Assembly: GCA_041859375.1 (NCBI GenBank)
Contig: JBHEKP010000271.1
Span: 1-40,715, forward strand
Origin: JBHEKP01 sp041859375
GTDB taxonomy: Bacteria > Hydrogenedentota > Hydrogenedentia > Hydrogenedentales > CAITNO01
Reading direction: 5' to 3'
Length of the DNA stretch: 40,715 nucleotides
Shown: positions 1 to 8,498 of the stretch, in pieces
Position numbering within the stretch: position 1 is the first letter of the stretch
Layout: the number at the start of each line of letters is the position of its first letter
The notes under the pieces: generated by a model
Database searches by the model: none
What the model was told of the DNA's origin: nothing
The model's input: the letters and a program-made list of their open reading frames with translations, nothing else
Made by a program: the position numbers and the translations under genes

Positions 1-247
1 GCAGTACCACGGCGTGTGGGACTGTTATGAGATGTACGACCTGGAAAACGACCCGGACGAAATGAACAACCTGCTTGCCGGGTTGATACAAAAGCACGAG
101 TCGGGCCCCCTGGACGGGTTTATCTCCGCCAAAGCCCCCGAGCCGGTGAGAAAAGCCTTCAAACAGCTCCACAAGACCCTCATGGACCTGCTCAAGGAAA
201 CCGGAGCCCGCCCCGAACCCGTCTGGTCGGGCGGCTCAAAGGGATAA
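1..247 (+). CDS. Sulfatase, C-terminal end (5' truncated by window)
   Basis: Only the last 81 or so codons are present; the reading frame is open to the left edge in frame 2. The residues read Q-Y-H-G-V-W-D-C-Y-E-M-Y-D-L-E-N-D-P-D-E-M-N-N-L with a few more, the usual C-terminal signature of type I sulfatases (tyrosine- and acid-rich 'YDLENDPxExxNL'), followed by a helical tail that ends at TAA 245-247. The active-site region lies outside the window, so substrate and catalytic competence cannot be judged. The family hydrolyses sulfate esters, usually on polysaccharides in the periplasm or outside the cell. It has no co-directional partner downstream; the next gene is a tRNA on the other strand. 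Confidence 0.8.
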   Translation, partial: QYHGVWDCYEMYDLENDPDEMNNLLAGLIQKHESGPLDGFISAKAPEPVRKAFKQLHKTLMDLLKETGARPEPVWSGGSKG

Positions 248-252
248 GCCGC

Positions 253-333
253 CCCGCACATCGCACCACATGGGGGAAGCCATAATCTGCCGAACCCCAT
301 GAAGCCCCAATACGGGGGGGAGTGCGGTGCGGG
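253..333. repeat. Structured intergenic element (nested inverted repeats)
   Basis: Positions 253-259 plus 262-266 pair perfectly with 322-333 (12 bp with a 2-nt bulge at 260-261). Inside that stem are a 7-bp hairpin (CATGGGG 269-275 with CCCCATG 295-301) and a second small hairpin (CCCC 305-308, loop 309-313, GGGG 314-317). This gives a three-way-junction-like fold. It lies between the sulfatase stop and tRNA-Ala. There is no T-run on either side, so it is not a standard intrinsic terminator. Confidence 0.5.
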
Positions 334-399
334 TCAAAGAGGGGAAGGCACACTTCAAGACACAATTTGGATGGTGCTTGTCCGAGACGCGGAAAAAAA

Positions 400-475
<76 letters not shown>

Positions 476-516
476 ACACGGGCGCCTGGTGATTGGGGAC
501 TTTCCAAGCGGCGGAT

Positions 517-545
517 AGTATACGATTTGGCGGCGGCGGATGCAA
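517..545 (-). promoter_or_regulatory. Candidate sigma70-type promoter for tRNA-Ala
   Basis: On the minus strand, TTGCAT (545-540), a 17-bp spacer, then TATACT (522-517). Predicted start is about 35 nt before the tRNA 5' end. Seen by eye; spacing and -10 are good. Confidence 0.6.
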
Positions 546-582
546 ATTTTGCGCGGCGTACGGCGGCGAAAGCGCCCGTGAA

Positions 583-3500
583 TCAACTGTATTTGGCGTC
601 CGGATGGAAGCTGACCACGGCGGCGGTGGTGCCGGTGGGGCTGAATTCGGCGGCGTCGGTGATGGCCACGCCTATCTGGTTTGCCGCGTCGAGCAGTTCC
701 ATGATGACCCTGTTGTTCAGGATGTTTCTCATGCCGGGATAGCCGGGCGACCAGCGTTGTCCCGCGTCGGGGGGCACGCCCAGCAGTTCGCGCTGCGTCT
801 CGTGGAGCAGGTCGGCCATGTCCTCGGCGATGCGGTCGGAGAGCCCCTGCAGGAACAGGGCGGACTCGGAGTCGCCGTCGGCCTTCATGCCCGCGATGAC
901 CTCGTCCACCCGCGGACCGCCGGTGCTGATTTGCAGTCCGGCCACGCCCGGCACGCCGTCCCTGCCGTCGCGGAAAAACTGCGCGCCGGAGACGAGGTCC
1001 TCGCCGCCCGCGCCGATGACCACATTGAAGTCGAGTTCGCCGATGACGGTGTCCGGGGAATCCGGATCGAAGAGGCGCACCCTGTCGCCGTCCGCGGCGC
1101 AGGGGAGCAGGGCCATCACGCCCTGGGGGCGCAGCCATCCGGCGTCGTCCGCCTTTGCAATCCACTCGTCGAAAAGGGCGTCCAGCTCCCCGCGGGTGTG
1201 GCCGCTCTTTTCACGCATGTGGGTGCCGCCAAACTTCCAGTTGAGCGAGTAGAGCGTCTTCCGGTCGATGCGCGGCGCGAAACCGCGCAGGCTGTGCTCC
1301 ACGCGGCGGATTCTGAAGCGCGGCGCGCCGGGCAGGTTGACGCCCTCCCAGGACACGGCGCGGCGCGGCAGCGTGGCGAGGAGTTCCTCCTCCCTCGCGG
1401 CGCGCTGGCGCGCGTGCTCCAGCCGCTTGGCCAGTTTGTCCCGGTTCTTTTCCAAATATTCCGCCCGGGCCTCCGGCGCGGCGGTCATGAGGGTGTTCAT
1501 CACATTCACACCGTCCATGGCGGTGCGGCAGTAAAACACGTCGCCGCGCATTTCGGCGGGATCGTCGCCGCCCGCCATCGCCACAAAGGCGGCGTGGCGG
1601 TCGCTCACGGGCGCGCCGCCGATGAGCAGCGGCAGATCGAGCCCCTGCTCGCGCATCATTTTCGCCACGGTGATCATGTGGTTCGATGTCTGCACAAGCA
1701 GCGCCGACATGCCTATGGCGTCGGCCTTGTGTTCGCGCGCCGCGTCAATGAACTGCTGGAGCGGCGTCATGGTGCCGAGGTCCACCACCCGGTAGCCGTA
1801 GTTTTCCAGCAGCGTCCGGGCCAGGTCCTTGCCGATGGAGTGCACGTCCTGGTAAACCGTTCCCACCACGACGGTGCCCTTGTAGTCAATCGCGCCGTGG
1901 ATGTCCACGCCCGCCTCAAGGCGCATGTGCTGCTCGATGAAGCCCATGGCCTGGCGCATCACATCGGCCGACTTGAGCAGGTGCGGCAGTGAAACCTCGC
2001 CCCGTCCGAAGCCGTCGCCGAGATCCTGCATGGCCCGCATCAGGTGCGCGTTGATGAAGTCGAGGGGGGCGTGGCGCTCCAGCGCCCGCGCCACCTGGAG
2101 CACGATGCGGTCCTTGTACTCGTGGCGGCGCCCGTTGAACTCAAATTCGCCCGCCTCGCGCTCCTTGAACCCGTCCTTGATTTTCTCCACCACCGCCTCC
2201 TCGTCGGAAAGATCGTCGTAGGAGGTGCGGCGGACCGTGGTGTCGCCCCGTTTCTTGTCGGCAATCTCCTCCAGCTCCGCGTACGCGTCCATGTCGCGCC
2301 GCAGCACGGCGCGCAGGCCCAGGGCGTAGTGCGCGGGATCCAGATCCTGCACAAACACATAGTGGTTCGGGTTGATGATGGCCGCGTCCAGCCCGCGCTT
2401 GCGCGCCTCGTCCAGAAACACGGAGGTGAGCACGGTGCGCATGTACGGTTTCTTCGCCAGTCCGTTGGTGAGGTTGCCCACGCCCAGGATGGTGTGCGTC
2501 TCCGGGAAGTGCGCCTTCACGCGGCGGATGCCCTCAAGCGTCTCCACCGCGAAATTCATGCAGTCCACCGACTCCGAACCGATGGGGAACACGTTCACGT
2601 CCACAAAGACGCGGTCGGGCGGCACGCCGTGCATGTCCCGCGCGCGTTCCAGAATCTGGGTGGCGATGAGCAGTTTTTCGTCCGCCGTCGCCGCGGGGCC
2701 CGCCGGGCCGGTGCACAGCGCCACGTACAGCGGATCGTGATCCTTTGTGGCGTTGATGACGGCGTCAATCTTCAGCAGCCCCGGCGACGCCTCCTCCATG
2801 GAGATGGAGTTGATCACCGGCCTGCCGGGATACCTCTTAACCGCCTCCTCCAGCGCGTCCACCTGGAACGAGTCGAGGCACATGGCCCCTGAAAAGTCCA
2901 CCGTCTGTGTGTGCACCACCTCGGCGAGCGCGGCCACCGTGTCCACGACGTTGGAGTCCATGCACACGTCGATGACCTCGCATCCCAGCCCCTCCACCTG
3001 CTCGCGCACCACCTCCTCCAGCACGTCATGGTTGATGCCGGTGTCGTTCTCCACCGCGTCCCGCACCTTCTTGGAGCCGCGTATGTTCAGCCGCTCGCCG
3101 AAACGGATCAGCGACTTCGAGCCGTCCAGCAGCACCGCGTTCTGCGGCCCCGAGACGTACAGCCCCTTTTCGGGGACCCGCGCCTTCGGGGTGGTTCCGC
3201 GCAGGGCGTCCACGGTGCAGCGGATGTGGTCGGGCGTGGTGCCGCAGCAGCCGCCCACCACGCGCACACCGTATTCGGAGACGAATTCGCGCATGTGCCC
3301 CGCGAAGCGCGCGGGATCAAACTTGAACACCGTGCGCCCGTTTTCCGATACCGGCAGCCCCGCGTTGGGCACCACCGAGACGGGCAGCGGCGAGAAGCGG
3401 GAGAGGGTTTCCACGGTTTTGACCATCAGGTCGGGGCCGATGGAGCAGTTGATGCCGAACACATCGATGCCGACGCCCTGCATGGTCACCTGTGCCGCGT

Positions 3501-4209
3501 GGATGTGGGTGTTGAAAATCTGCATCCGGCTGAACTGGTCCACCGTCACCTGGGCCATCACCGGCAGGCGCACCCCCCGCTCCGCCATGGCGCGCCGCCC
3601 GCCCATGACGGCCGCCTTCAGCTCCAGCACGTCCTGCTGCGTCTCGTAAAGGAGCACGTCCGCGCCGCCGTCTATCAGGCCCAGCGCCTGGCGGCGGAAA
3701 TTCTCCATTATTTCACCGAAGGTGGAGGTTCTCAGGTCCGCCTTTGTGCCGGAGAGCACGCGGTTTGAGGGTCCGATGGAGCCGACCACAAAAAGGGGGC
3801 GGCCGTCGTAACCGGACTCGCCCCGGTAACGGTTCCGCGCCTCCGCGGCGATTTCCGCGCCGCGCCGCGAAAGATGATAGGAAAGCTCGTCATGGCCGAG
3901 CCGCCGCAGGTCCAGATTTTGGGGGACGGGCGCGAATCGGGACAAGTCCAGTCCGGAAAAGTCATATTCGGCGAGCCGGAAGGCCGACGCGCCAAAGGTG
4001 TTCGTTTCCACCGCATGGGCGCCCGCCCGGTAGAAGGCCAGGTGTATCCCAATCATCGCCTCCGGCTGTGAAAAACACAGCATGTCCGAAAGCATCCGGT
4101 AGTCCGGTCCGCCAAAATACTCGTCACCCAGGCCGAGCCCCTGGATCATGGTGCCGGTGGCGCCATCCAGGCAGACAACCTGACGGTTCAAAAGCGAAAG
4201 AAAATCCAT
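583..4209 (-). CDS. metH: Cobalamin-dependent methionine synthase
   Basis: Transfers a methyl group from methyltetrahydrofolate to homocysteine through B12 in the cytoplasm, making methionine. About 1208 residues, the full MetH length. Domain order: homocysteine-binding domain about 1-330 with zinc-ligand motifs NCSIGPD and GGCCGTTPD; pterin-binding domain about 370-640 (GERLNIRGSKK); B12 cap about 670-770; B12-binding domain with the cobalt-ligand motif DVHSIG; C-terminal reactivation domain with RWSPGYPG (the RxxxGY motif). The reactivation domain is recognisable but lacks the usual SLADFV-type stretch. ATG 4209 is preferred because GAGG (4219-4216) sits 6 nt upstream; a TTG at 4215 would add two residues. 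Monocistronic, divergent from the next gene. No cobalamin or SAM riboswitch was recognised in the roughly 150-bp leader. Confidence 0.96.
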   Translation of the reverse strand: MDFLSLLNRQVVCLDGATGTMIQGLGLGDEYFGGPDYRMLSDMLCFSQPEAMIGIHLAFYRAGAHAVETNTFGASAFRLAEYDFSGLDLSRFAPVPQNLDLRRLGHDELSYHLSRRGAEIAAEARNRYRGESGYDGRPLFVVGSIGPSNRVLSGTKADLRTSTFGEIMENFRRQALGLIDGGADVLLYETQQDVLELKAAVMGGRRAMAERGVRLPVMAQVTVDQFSRMQIFNTHIHAAQVTMQGVGIDVFGINCSIGPDLMVKTVETLSRFSPLPVSVVPNAGLPVSENGRTVFKFDPARFAGHMREFVSEYGVRVVGGCCGTTPDHIRCTVDALRGTTPKARVPEKGLYVSGPQNAVLLDGSKSLIRFGERLNIRGSKKVRDAVENDTGINHDVLEEVVREQVEGLGCEVIDVCMDSNVVDTVAALAEVVHTQTVDFSGAMCLDSFQVDALEEAVKRYPGRPVINSISMEEASPGLLKIDAVINATKDHDPLYVALCTGPAGPAATADEKLLIATQILERARDMHGVPPDRVFVDVNVFPIGSESVDCMNFAVETLEGIRRVKAHFPETHTILGVGNLTNGLAKKPYMRTVLTSVFLDEARKRGLDAAIINPNHYVFVQDLDPAHYALGLRAVLRRDMDAYAELEEIADKKRGDTTVRRTSYDDLSDEEAVVEKIKDGFKEREAGEFEFNGRRHEYKDRIVLQVARALERHAPLDFINAHLMRAMQDLGDGFGRGEVSLPHLLKSADVMRQAMGFIEQHMRLEAGVDIHGAIDYKGTVVVGTVYQDVHSIGKDLARTLLENYGYRVVDLGTMTPLQQFIDAAREHKADAIGMSALLVQTSNHMITVAKMMREQGLDLPLLIGGAPVSDRHAAFVAMAGGDDPAEMRGDVFYCRTAMDGVNVMNTLMTAAPEARAEYLEKNRDKLAKRLEHARQRAAREEELLATLPRRAVSWEGVNLPGAPRFRIRRVEHSLRGFAPRIDRKTLYSLNWKFGGTHMREKSGHTRGELDALFDEWIAKADDAGWLRPQGVMALLPCAADGDRVRLFDPDSPDTVIGELDFNVVIGAGGEDLVSGAQFFRDGRDGVPGVAGLQISTGGPRVDEVIAGMKADGDSESALFLQGLSDRIAEDMADLLHETQRELLGVPPDAGQRWSPGYPGMRNILNNRVIMELLDAANQIGVAITDAAEFSPTGTTAAVVSFHPDAKYS

Positions 4210-4291
4210 TTCCAACCTCGTTTTTGCATGAAATCAGGATTCCGGCAGACTTTCCCCTTAATCCAGTCCGGCATCCCGGGAAGCGAAACAC

Positions 4292-4300
4292 ATTGTATCA
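4292..4300 (-). promoter_or_regulatory. Candidate extended -10 promoter for metH
   Basis: Minus strand TGA-TACAAT (4300-4292), an extended -10 element. No convincing -35 box is seen. Predicted leader is about 75 nt. The divergent 154-bp gap to position 4370 also holds a TTGACA (4309-4314) on the plus strand that could serve the neighbouring gene with a weak -10 (GACAAT, 4334-4339, 19-bp spacer). Confidence 0.45.
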
Positions 4301-4369
4301 TGTTTGTTTTGACAATCTAACACCCCCGTTCCGGACAATAGTCCGCGCAACTGGTTTGGAGTCCCGGAA

Positions 4370-5176
4370 ATGCGCCAGCAAAGCCTCCATCCCCACTGCG
4401 CGCTCCACCAGCGGCTGGAGACGCTGTACGCCCGTTTTAACCGCCCGGAACACATTGACCCGGACCCGCTGGCGGTGGCGCTGGAACACCCCGCCCCGGC
4501 GGATTTGGAGGTGGCCGGGCTGGTGGCGGCCTCGCTGGCCTTTGGGGGTGTGCGCCAGATCATGTCCAGCGTCCGCGCGGCCCTCGCCCCCTTCCCCCAT
4601 CCCGCACGGGATTTGGCGGCATCCCCGCCCGCCCGCATTCGCCGGAATTGTTCAGGTTTTCGCCACCGGTATGCCGGGGGGGAGGCGCTTGCGGGTCTTT
4701 TGCTGGGAATCCGGGCGGTCTTGCGCGGCCATGGCTCCCTGGAGGCGGCCTTTCTCGACGGGATGCGGCCGGATGACGGTGACAGCACCGCCGCGCTCGC
4801 GCATTTCATGAAACTGCTCCGCGCCGGTTCGGGAACGGAGAAAAATTACCTACTTCCGGTTCCCGAACTGGGCAGCGCGTGCAAGCGCATGCATCTATAC
4901 CTGCGCTGGATGGCGCGGCGCGACGCGGTGGACCCCGGCCCGTGGCGGGGAGTGCCTCCGTCGCTGCTGGTCATGCCGGTGGACCTGCACATCCACCGCA
5001 TCGCCCTGGCGCTGGGCTTCACCCGCCGCCGTCAGGCGGATTTGAAAACCGCGCTGGAAATCACCGGCATGTTCAGGCGGATGGCTCCGGAGGATCCTGT
5101 GCGCTACGATTTCTGTCTAACCCGCGCGGGCATGGCCGGGCTGGACTTGGGGGAACTGCGGATGCCTGGGGATTGA
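4370..5176 (+). CDS. TIGR02757/DUF2400 family protein
   Basis: A 268-residue protein matching the conserved family TIGR02757 (DUF2400), whose biochemical role is not established. The family-typical C-terminal half is clear: K-R-M-H-L-Y-L-R-W-M, then DAVDPGPW, then the 'VMPVDLHIHRIALALG' block and 'PEDPVRYDF'. The helical layout resembles helix-hairpin-helix DNA glycosylases, so a DNA-repair-like role is conceivable, but this is inference. ATG 4370 has GGAG 8 nt upstream. It stands alone between divergent metH and the convergent GT9 gene, with a 4-bp gap to the latter. Confidence 0.85.
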   Translation: MRQQSLHPHCALHQRLETLYARFNRPEHIDPDPLAVALEHPAPADLEVAGLVAASLAFGGVRQIMSSVRAALAPFPHPARDLAASPPARIRRNCSGFRHRYAGGEALAGLLLGIRAVLRGHGSLEAAFLDGMRPDDGDSTAALAHFMKLLRAGSGTEKNYLLPVPELGSACKRMHLYLRWMARRDAVDPGPWRGVPPSLLVMPVDLHIHRIALALGFTRRRQADLKTALEITGMFRRMAPEDPVRYDFCLTRAGMAGLDLGELRMPGD

Positions 5177-5180
5177 GCGT

Positions 5181-6221
5181 TCAGGTACCGGGGCTTTTCA
5201 GCAGCGCCACCGCCGCGTCATAAGCCTCCCGGGGGGTGATGAGCATCATGTTTTTTTGCCCATTCACGCGGTCCACCGCCCTCAACGGGGGATCCGGCCC
5301 ACGGTACAGCACGGCGCAGGGCTGGCGCATGGGGTTGTGCATCGCCGGATCGGTGCCGCCGAAAAGGGCCACAATGGGCGTGCCCATGGCCGAGGCGATG
5401 TGCATGGGGCCGGTGTCCCCCCCCACCAGCAGATCGCAGCGGGACAGGAGCCAGGCGAGGTGCTTGAGGCTGGAGGTTTCCGGGGCGATTTCCGGGTTGC
5501 GCCGGGAAAGGGAGCGCACCCGCTCCACCACATCCTCCTGACCGGGTCCCCAGGTGAGCAGCACCTCGAAGCGCCCGTCAGCGAGGAACATGTCCGCGAG
5601 GGCGGCGTAATTTTCCAGGGGCCACTGCTTTTCCGGGCGATCCACCGGGGCGTGCACCGCCACAATCCGCTTGCCGCCGTGGAATTTGTCGGCCAGCCAG
5701 TCGTCCACCTCGTCCTGGATGTCGTGCGCCACGGGGATGATCACGTCCAGATTGCCCCGGCGCACGCCCAGCGCCTTCACCAGTTCAAGGTTTTCCTCCA
5801 TCCGGTTCATCCGGGCCGACGGCAGTTTCACCCGCTCCGTGGCGAAAAGGGCGCTGCCCTCCTGGCTCCGTGGCGCGGCAAAGGCGATGCGCTTCGTGGC
5901 GCGGGAAAAGGCCATGGCCAGCCCGCTTTTCAGGATGCCGTGGAAGTCGAGCACAATGTCGTAGCGGTTCGCGCGGATTTCCCGCAGGAACCGGAGGAAG
6001 GCGGCGGCATTTTCCCTCATTCCGCCGGGGCGGTTGAAGAGGATGATGTCATCCAGCGCGGGATGGTCTTCGAGGATGCCCGCGCTTTTGGCCTCAACGG
6101 CCCAGTCAATCTGGGCGTGGGGATGGTGCTCGCGCAGGGCGTGCAGGGCGGGAAGGACGCGCACAACATCACCGATGGCGCTTAAGCGGATGATTAAAAT
6201 CCGGGGGACGCCGTTGCGCAT
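5181..6221 (-). CDS. Glycosyltransferase family 9 (heptosyltransferase-like)
   Basis: A 346-residue GT9 enzyme. Family members add heptose to the inner core of lipopolysaccharide at the inner face of the cytoplasmic membrane. The N-terminal motif is SAIGDVV (residues 14-20, with the acceptor-side Asp18), the KQWP block lies near 198, and the nucleotide-sugar site GGDTGPMH at 267-274 is followed by ALFGGTDP. The frame is open further upstream to 6335, but that extension runs through the tRNA-Ser gene, so ATG 6221 is chosen; AGAG lies 8 nt upstream. The acceptor sugar cannot be read from sequence. Neighbours give no pathway link, but lpxC and lpxD elsewhere in the window show this cell makes lipid A. 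Confidence 0.88.
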   Translation of the reverse strand: MRNGVPRILIIRLSAIGDVVRVLPALHALREHHPHAQIDWAVEAKSAGILEDHPALDDIILFNRPGGMRENAAAFLRFLREIRANRYDIVLDFHGILKSGLAMAFSRATKRIAFAAPRSQEGSALFATERVKLPSARMNRMEENLELVKALGVRRGNLDVIIPVAHDIQDEVDDWLADKFHGGKRIVAVHAPVDRPEKQWPLENYAALADMFLADGRFEVLLTWGPGQEDVVERVRSLSRRNPEIAPETSSLKHLAWLLSRCDLLVGGDTGPMHIASAMGTPIVALFGGTDPAMHNPMRQPCAVLYRGPDPPLRAVDRVNGQKNMMLITPREAYDAAVALLKSPGT

Positions 6222-6288
6222 GGCAGACACTCTTTCCAGGAGTCGGGGTGCGGTGTGAAACCCGGACACGGCACCGCCGTTTTGAAAA

Positions 6289-6378
6289 TGGCGGAGAGAG
6301 AGGGATTCGAACCCTCGGTACGGTTCCCCGTACACACGCTTTCCAAGCGTGCACCTTAAACCACTCGGTCATCTCTCC
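6289..6378 (-). tRNA. tRNA-Ser (anticodon GGA)
   Basis: A 90-nt type II tRNA on the minus strand with encoded GCCA end. Acceptor GGAGAGA pairs with TCTCTCC, and the discriminator is G, as in serine tRNAs. The anticodon arm CACGC-TTGGAAA-GCGTG gives GGA (reads UCC). The long variable arm forms the GTACGG/CCGTAC stem. T-loop GTTCGAAT is standard. Confidence 0.97.
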
Positions 6379-6391
6379 AAGCCGGGGCGGA

Positions 6392-6421
6392 ATTATAGGG
6401 GAACCTCTCCGGCAAAGTCAA
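6392..6421 (-). promoter_or_regulatory. Near-consensus promoter for tRNA-Ser
   Basis: Minus strand TTGACT (6421-6416), 18-bp spacer, TATAAT (6397-6392). The predicted start falls only a few bases before the tRNA 5' end (6378). It is packed between the thiL terminator and the tRNA. Confidence 0.75.
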
Positions 6422-6440
6422 AAATTCGCCAAAATTTGCC

Positions 6441-6461
6441 AAAAACGGCCCTTTTGGGCCG
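6441..6461 (-). terminator. Intrinsic terminator of nnrD-thiL
   Basis: Minus strand perfect hairpin CGGCCC-AAAA-GGGCCG (6461-6446) followed directly by TTTTT (6445-6441). It starts 2 nt after the thiL stop codon. Confidence 0.88.
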
Positions 6462-6463
6462 GC

Positions 6464-7450
6464 TCATGCGCCGCCCGTGCCAAAGTGGTCGAAACCGCGC
6501 GGGCCGGGCTCCTCGCCGTCCAGTTTGATGCCCTGCCAGCCGTCCACAACGCGGCCCACCACGGTGAGTGGCAGCCCAAACCCGTCCTGGAAGGCGCGGC
6601 AAACCTCCTTTGCCTCCTCCGGCGCGACCGCAATGGCCAGTTCATAATCCTCGCCCCCGGACAGGGCGAGGCATTCCAAGGGCTCGCACAGGGTGCTGTC
6701 AAAACCGTTCAGCGCCGGGGACAGGGGCACAAGGTCCGAATCAACGTTAATGCCGACCCCGCTCCTTTCGGCGATGTGACCCAGATCGCGCAGAAGCCCG
6801 TCGCTCACGTCAATCATGGCGTGGACGCAGGGATGGGACGCCAGCCAGCGGCCCTCGCGCAGCCTGGGCACGGGCCGCAGGTGGGCCTGAATCAGCACCG
6901 GCGCGTCGATGCCCTGATCCAGCGCCATCAACCCGGCGGCGGACTGGCCGGGCCAGCCGGTCACTGCCACCAGATCGCCGGGCCGCGCGCCGGCGCGGGT
7001 GAGGTAGCGCCCGCCGGGCGCCTCGCCCAGCACGGTGACGTCAATCCCGATCAGCCCCGGCGAGCAGGTGGTGTCGCCGCCCACCAGCACCGCGCCGCAC
7101 GACTCCACCGCCTCCACAAGGCCTGCGCACAAATCCTCTATGAAGCCCACCCCGGTTTCCTTCGGGCAGGAGAGCGCGGCCAGGACGAAACGGGCCTCCC
7201 CGCCCATGGCGGCGATGTCGCTTATGGCGGAGGCCGCCGCCTTCCAGCCGATGTCGCGGGGCCCCGCCCAGAGCCGCCGGAAATGCACATCCTCGATGGA
7301 TGCGTCGCAGGTGGCCAGCAGCAGCCTGTCGCCCATGCGGAGCACGGCGCAGTCGTCACCCACCCCCTCCACCACGTCGCCGCCGCGCCGGAGCGTGCGG
7401 GTCATCCGTTCAATTAACCCGAATTCACCCAGTTCTGAAAGGATCACCAT
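6464..7450 (-). CDS. thiL: Thiamine-monophosphate kinase
   Basis: Phosphorylates thiamine monophosphate with ATP to the active cofactor thiamine diphosphate in the cytoplasm. The 328 residues match the family length. The metal and nucleotide motifs are all present: GVGDDCAVL 29-37, CDASIEDVHF 48-57, ISDIAAMGG 76-84, GGDT 124-127, IDVSDGL 213-219 and GGEDYEL 265-271. ATG 7450 follows the nnrD stop by 6 bp, with GGAGG about 11 nt upstream inside the end of nnrD, so the two genes form an operon. No other thiamine gene and no thiamine riboswitch was seen in the window. An intrinsic terminator follows at once. Confidence 0.96.
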   Translation of the reverse strand: MVILSELGEFGLIERMTRTLRRGGDVVEGVGDDCAVLRMGDRLLLATCDASIEDVHFRRLWAGPRDIGWKAAASAISDIAAMGGEARFVLAALSCPKETGVGFIEDLCAGLVEAVESCGAVLVGGDTTCSPGLIGIDVTVLGEAPGGRYLTRAGARPGDLVAVTGWPGQSAAGLMALDQGIDAPVLIQAHLRPVPRLREGRWLASHPCVHAMIDVSDGLLRDLGHIAERSGVGINVDSDLVPLSPALNGFDSTLCEPLECLALSGGEDYELAIAVAPEEAKEVCRAFQDGFGLPLTVVGRVVDGWQGIKLDGEEPGPRGFDHFGTGGA

Positions 7451-7456
7451 GGCCGA

Positions 7457-8341
7457 CTAACCCTCCAGTTCCCGCCAGACATCCGGCAGGGCGTCTATGA
7501 CATCCCCGGCGATCATGCCCCTCCGGGTCATGCGCCCCGCCGCCAAATCGCCGGCGCGCGCATGGGCGTACACCGCCGCGCATGCCGCCTCCCATGGTTC
7601 CATGCCCTGGGCCAGCAGCGCCCCAAGCATTCCCGCAAGCACATCGCCCGTGCCGCCCGTGCCCATGCCGTTGTTCCCAAGCGGGCACAACGCAATCCTT
7701 CCGTCGGGCGCGGCCACAACAGTCCCGCGACCCTTCAGGACCACCACCACGCCCCAGGCGGCGGCATGGCGCAACGCCGTTTCTGGGCGGTTGGCCTGTA
7801 TGTCGCCGGTTGAAATCCCGGTGATCCGGGCCATTTCCCCCGGATGGGGGGTGAAAACACGGGCATTCCCGGACGGACCCGCGCCCGACCCGGTGAAGGG
7901 GCCGCTCCCGGCGAGGGCGTTTAGGGCGTCGGCGTCGGCCACCAGGGGAACCGGCGCGCGGACAATTATTTCGCGCGCCAGCGCGGCGGTTTCCGGATGG
8001 CGGGAAATACCGGGGCCGATTACCAGCGCGTTGCGGGCGCCCGCCTCCGAAACCAGCGGTTCCAGCCCCGAAAGGGCGAAAGAACCCGCATCCGTGTCCG
8101 GCACCGTGACGGTCATGGCCTCCAGCAGGGAGGCCGCCATCACATCGGACAAGCCCGCAGGCACCGCCAGGGTCACCAGACCCGTCCCGCTCCGGTAGGC
8201 GGCGGCGCAGGCCAGTTTGGCCGCACCGGTGAATCCCCGCGCGCCGGCAACCACCAACAGGTGGCCGAAGCTGCCCTTGTGCCCGTCCTCGGGCCGTACC
8301 GGCAGCCATCGGGCCACCACTTCTCTACGCAGTAATTCCAT
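7457..8341 (-). CDS. nnrD: ADP/ATP-dependent NAD(P)H-hydrate dehydratase, single-domain
   Basis: Repairs damaged NAD(P)H by dehydrating the S-form of NAD(P)H hydrate, using a nucleotide phosphate. The 294 residues cover only the C-terminal YjeF (carbohydrate-kinase-like) domain: HKGSFGH 21-27, GPG 109-111, ADADAL 135-140, TPHPGEM 164-170, and the anion-hole and catalytic loop GMGTGGTGDVLAG 225-237 with Asp233. The N-terminal epimerase half (NnrE) found in many bacteria is absent here. ATG 8341 has GGAG close upstream. First gene of a two-gene operon with thiL; the pairing is probably housekeeping rather than a shared pathway. Confidence 0.92.
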   Translation of the reverse strand: MELLRREVVARWLPVRPEDGHKGSFGHLLVVAGARGFTGAAKLACAAAYRSGTGLVTLAVPAGLSDVMAASLLEAMTVTVPDTDAGSFALSGLEPLVSEAGARNALVIGPGISRHPETAALAREIIVRAPVPLVADADALNALAGSGPFTGSGAGPSGNARVFTPHPGEMARITGISTGDIQANRPETALRHAAAWGVVVVLKGRGTVVAAPDGRIALCPLGNNGMGTGGTGDVLAGMLGALLAQGMEPWEAACAAVYAHARAGDLAAGRMTRRGMIAGDVIDALPDVWRELEG

Positions 8342-8395
8342 CCGACTCCATTTTTCGGAAAAAGCAAAACCGGACCGGCCGCAGGCCCGAAATCC

Positions 8396-8423
8396 ATTTG
8401 TTTTGCAACCATCCGCCTGTCAA
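8396..8423 (-). promoter_or_regulatory. Candidate promoter for nnrD-thiL
   Basis: Minus strand perfect TTGACA (8423-8418), 16-bp spacer, weak -10 ACAAAT (8401-8396). Leader would be about 48 nt. Confidence 0.35.
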
Positions 8424-8432
8424 ACAGCACCC

Positions 8433-8459
8433 AAAAACCATGCCGGCGTCACCTCCGGC
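8433..8459 (-). terminator. Possible terminator after the FadL-like gene
   Basis: Minus strand 5-bp stem GCCGG/CCGGC (8459-8455 with 8446-8442) and an 8-nt loop, then 4 nt, then TTTTT (8437-8433). The stem is short, so this is tentative. Confidence 0.4.
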
Positions 8460-8498
8460 GGTTCAAACAGGGGAAAGGGGGATCCTCCCGCCGCTGCC

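Noticed and set aside
531..575. GGC-rich triplet run as a microsatellite
   Set aside because: Short and imperfect; normal for this GC content.
493..1992. Long open frame antisense to metH
   Set aside because: Product is Val/Ala/His/Arg-rich without a domain; it is the GC-rich shadow of metH, and covers no independent ribosome site.
4216..4369. Cobalamin or SAM riboswitch upstream of metH
   Set aside because: Leader is short and no B12-box or SAM-I core was recognised.
6222..6335. Longer start for the GT9 protein
   Set aside because: The extension translates part of tRNA-Ser; family homology begins at ATG 6221.
7451..8498. Thiamine riboswitch for thiL
   Set aside because: No CTGAGA-type THI core found; thiL sits in an operon behind nnrD.
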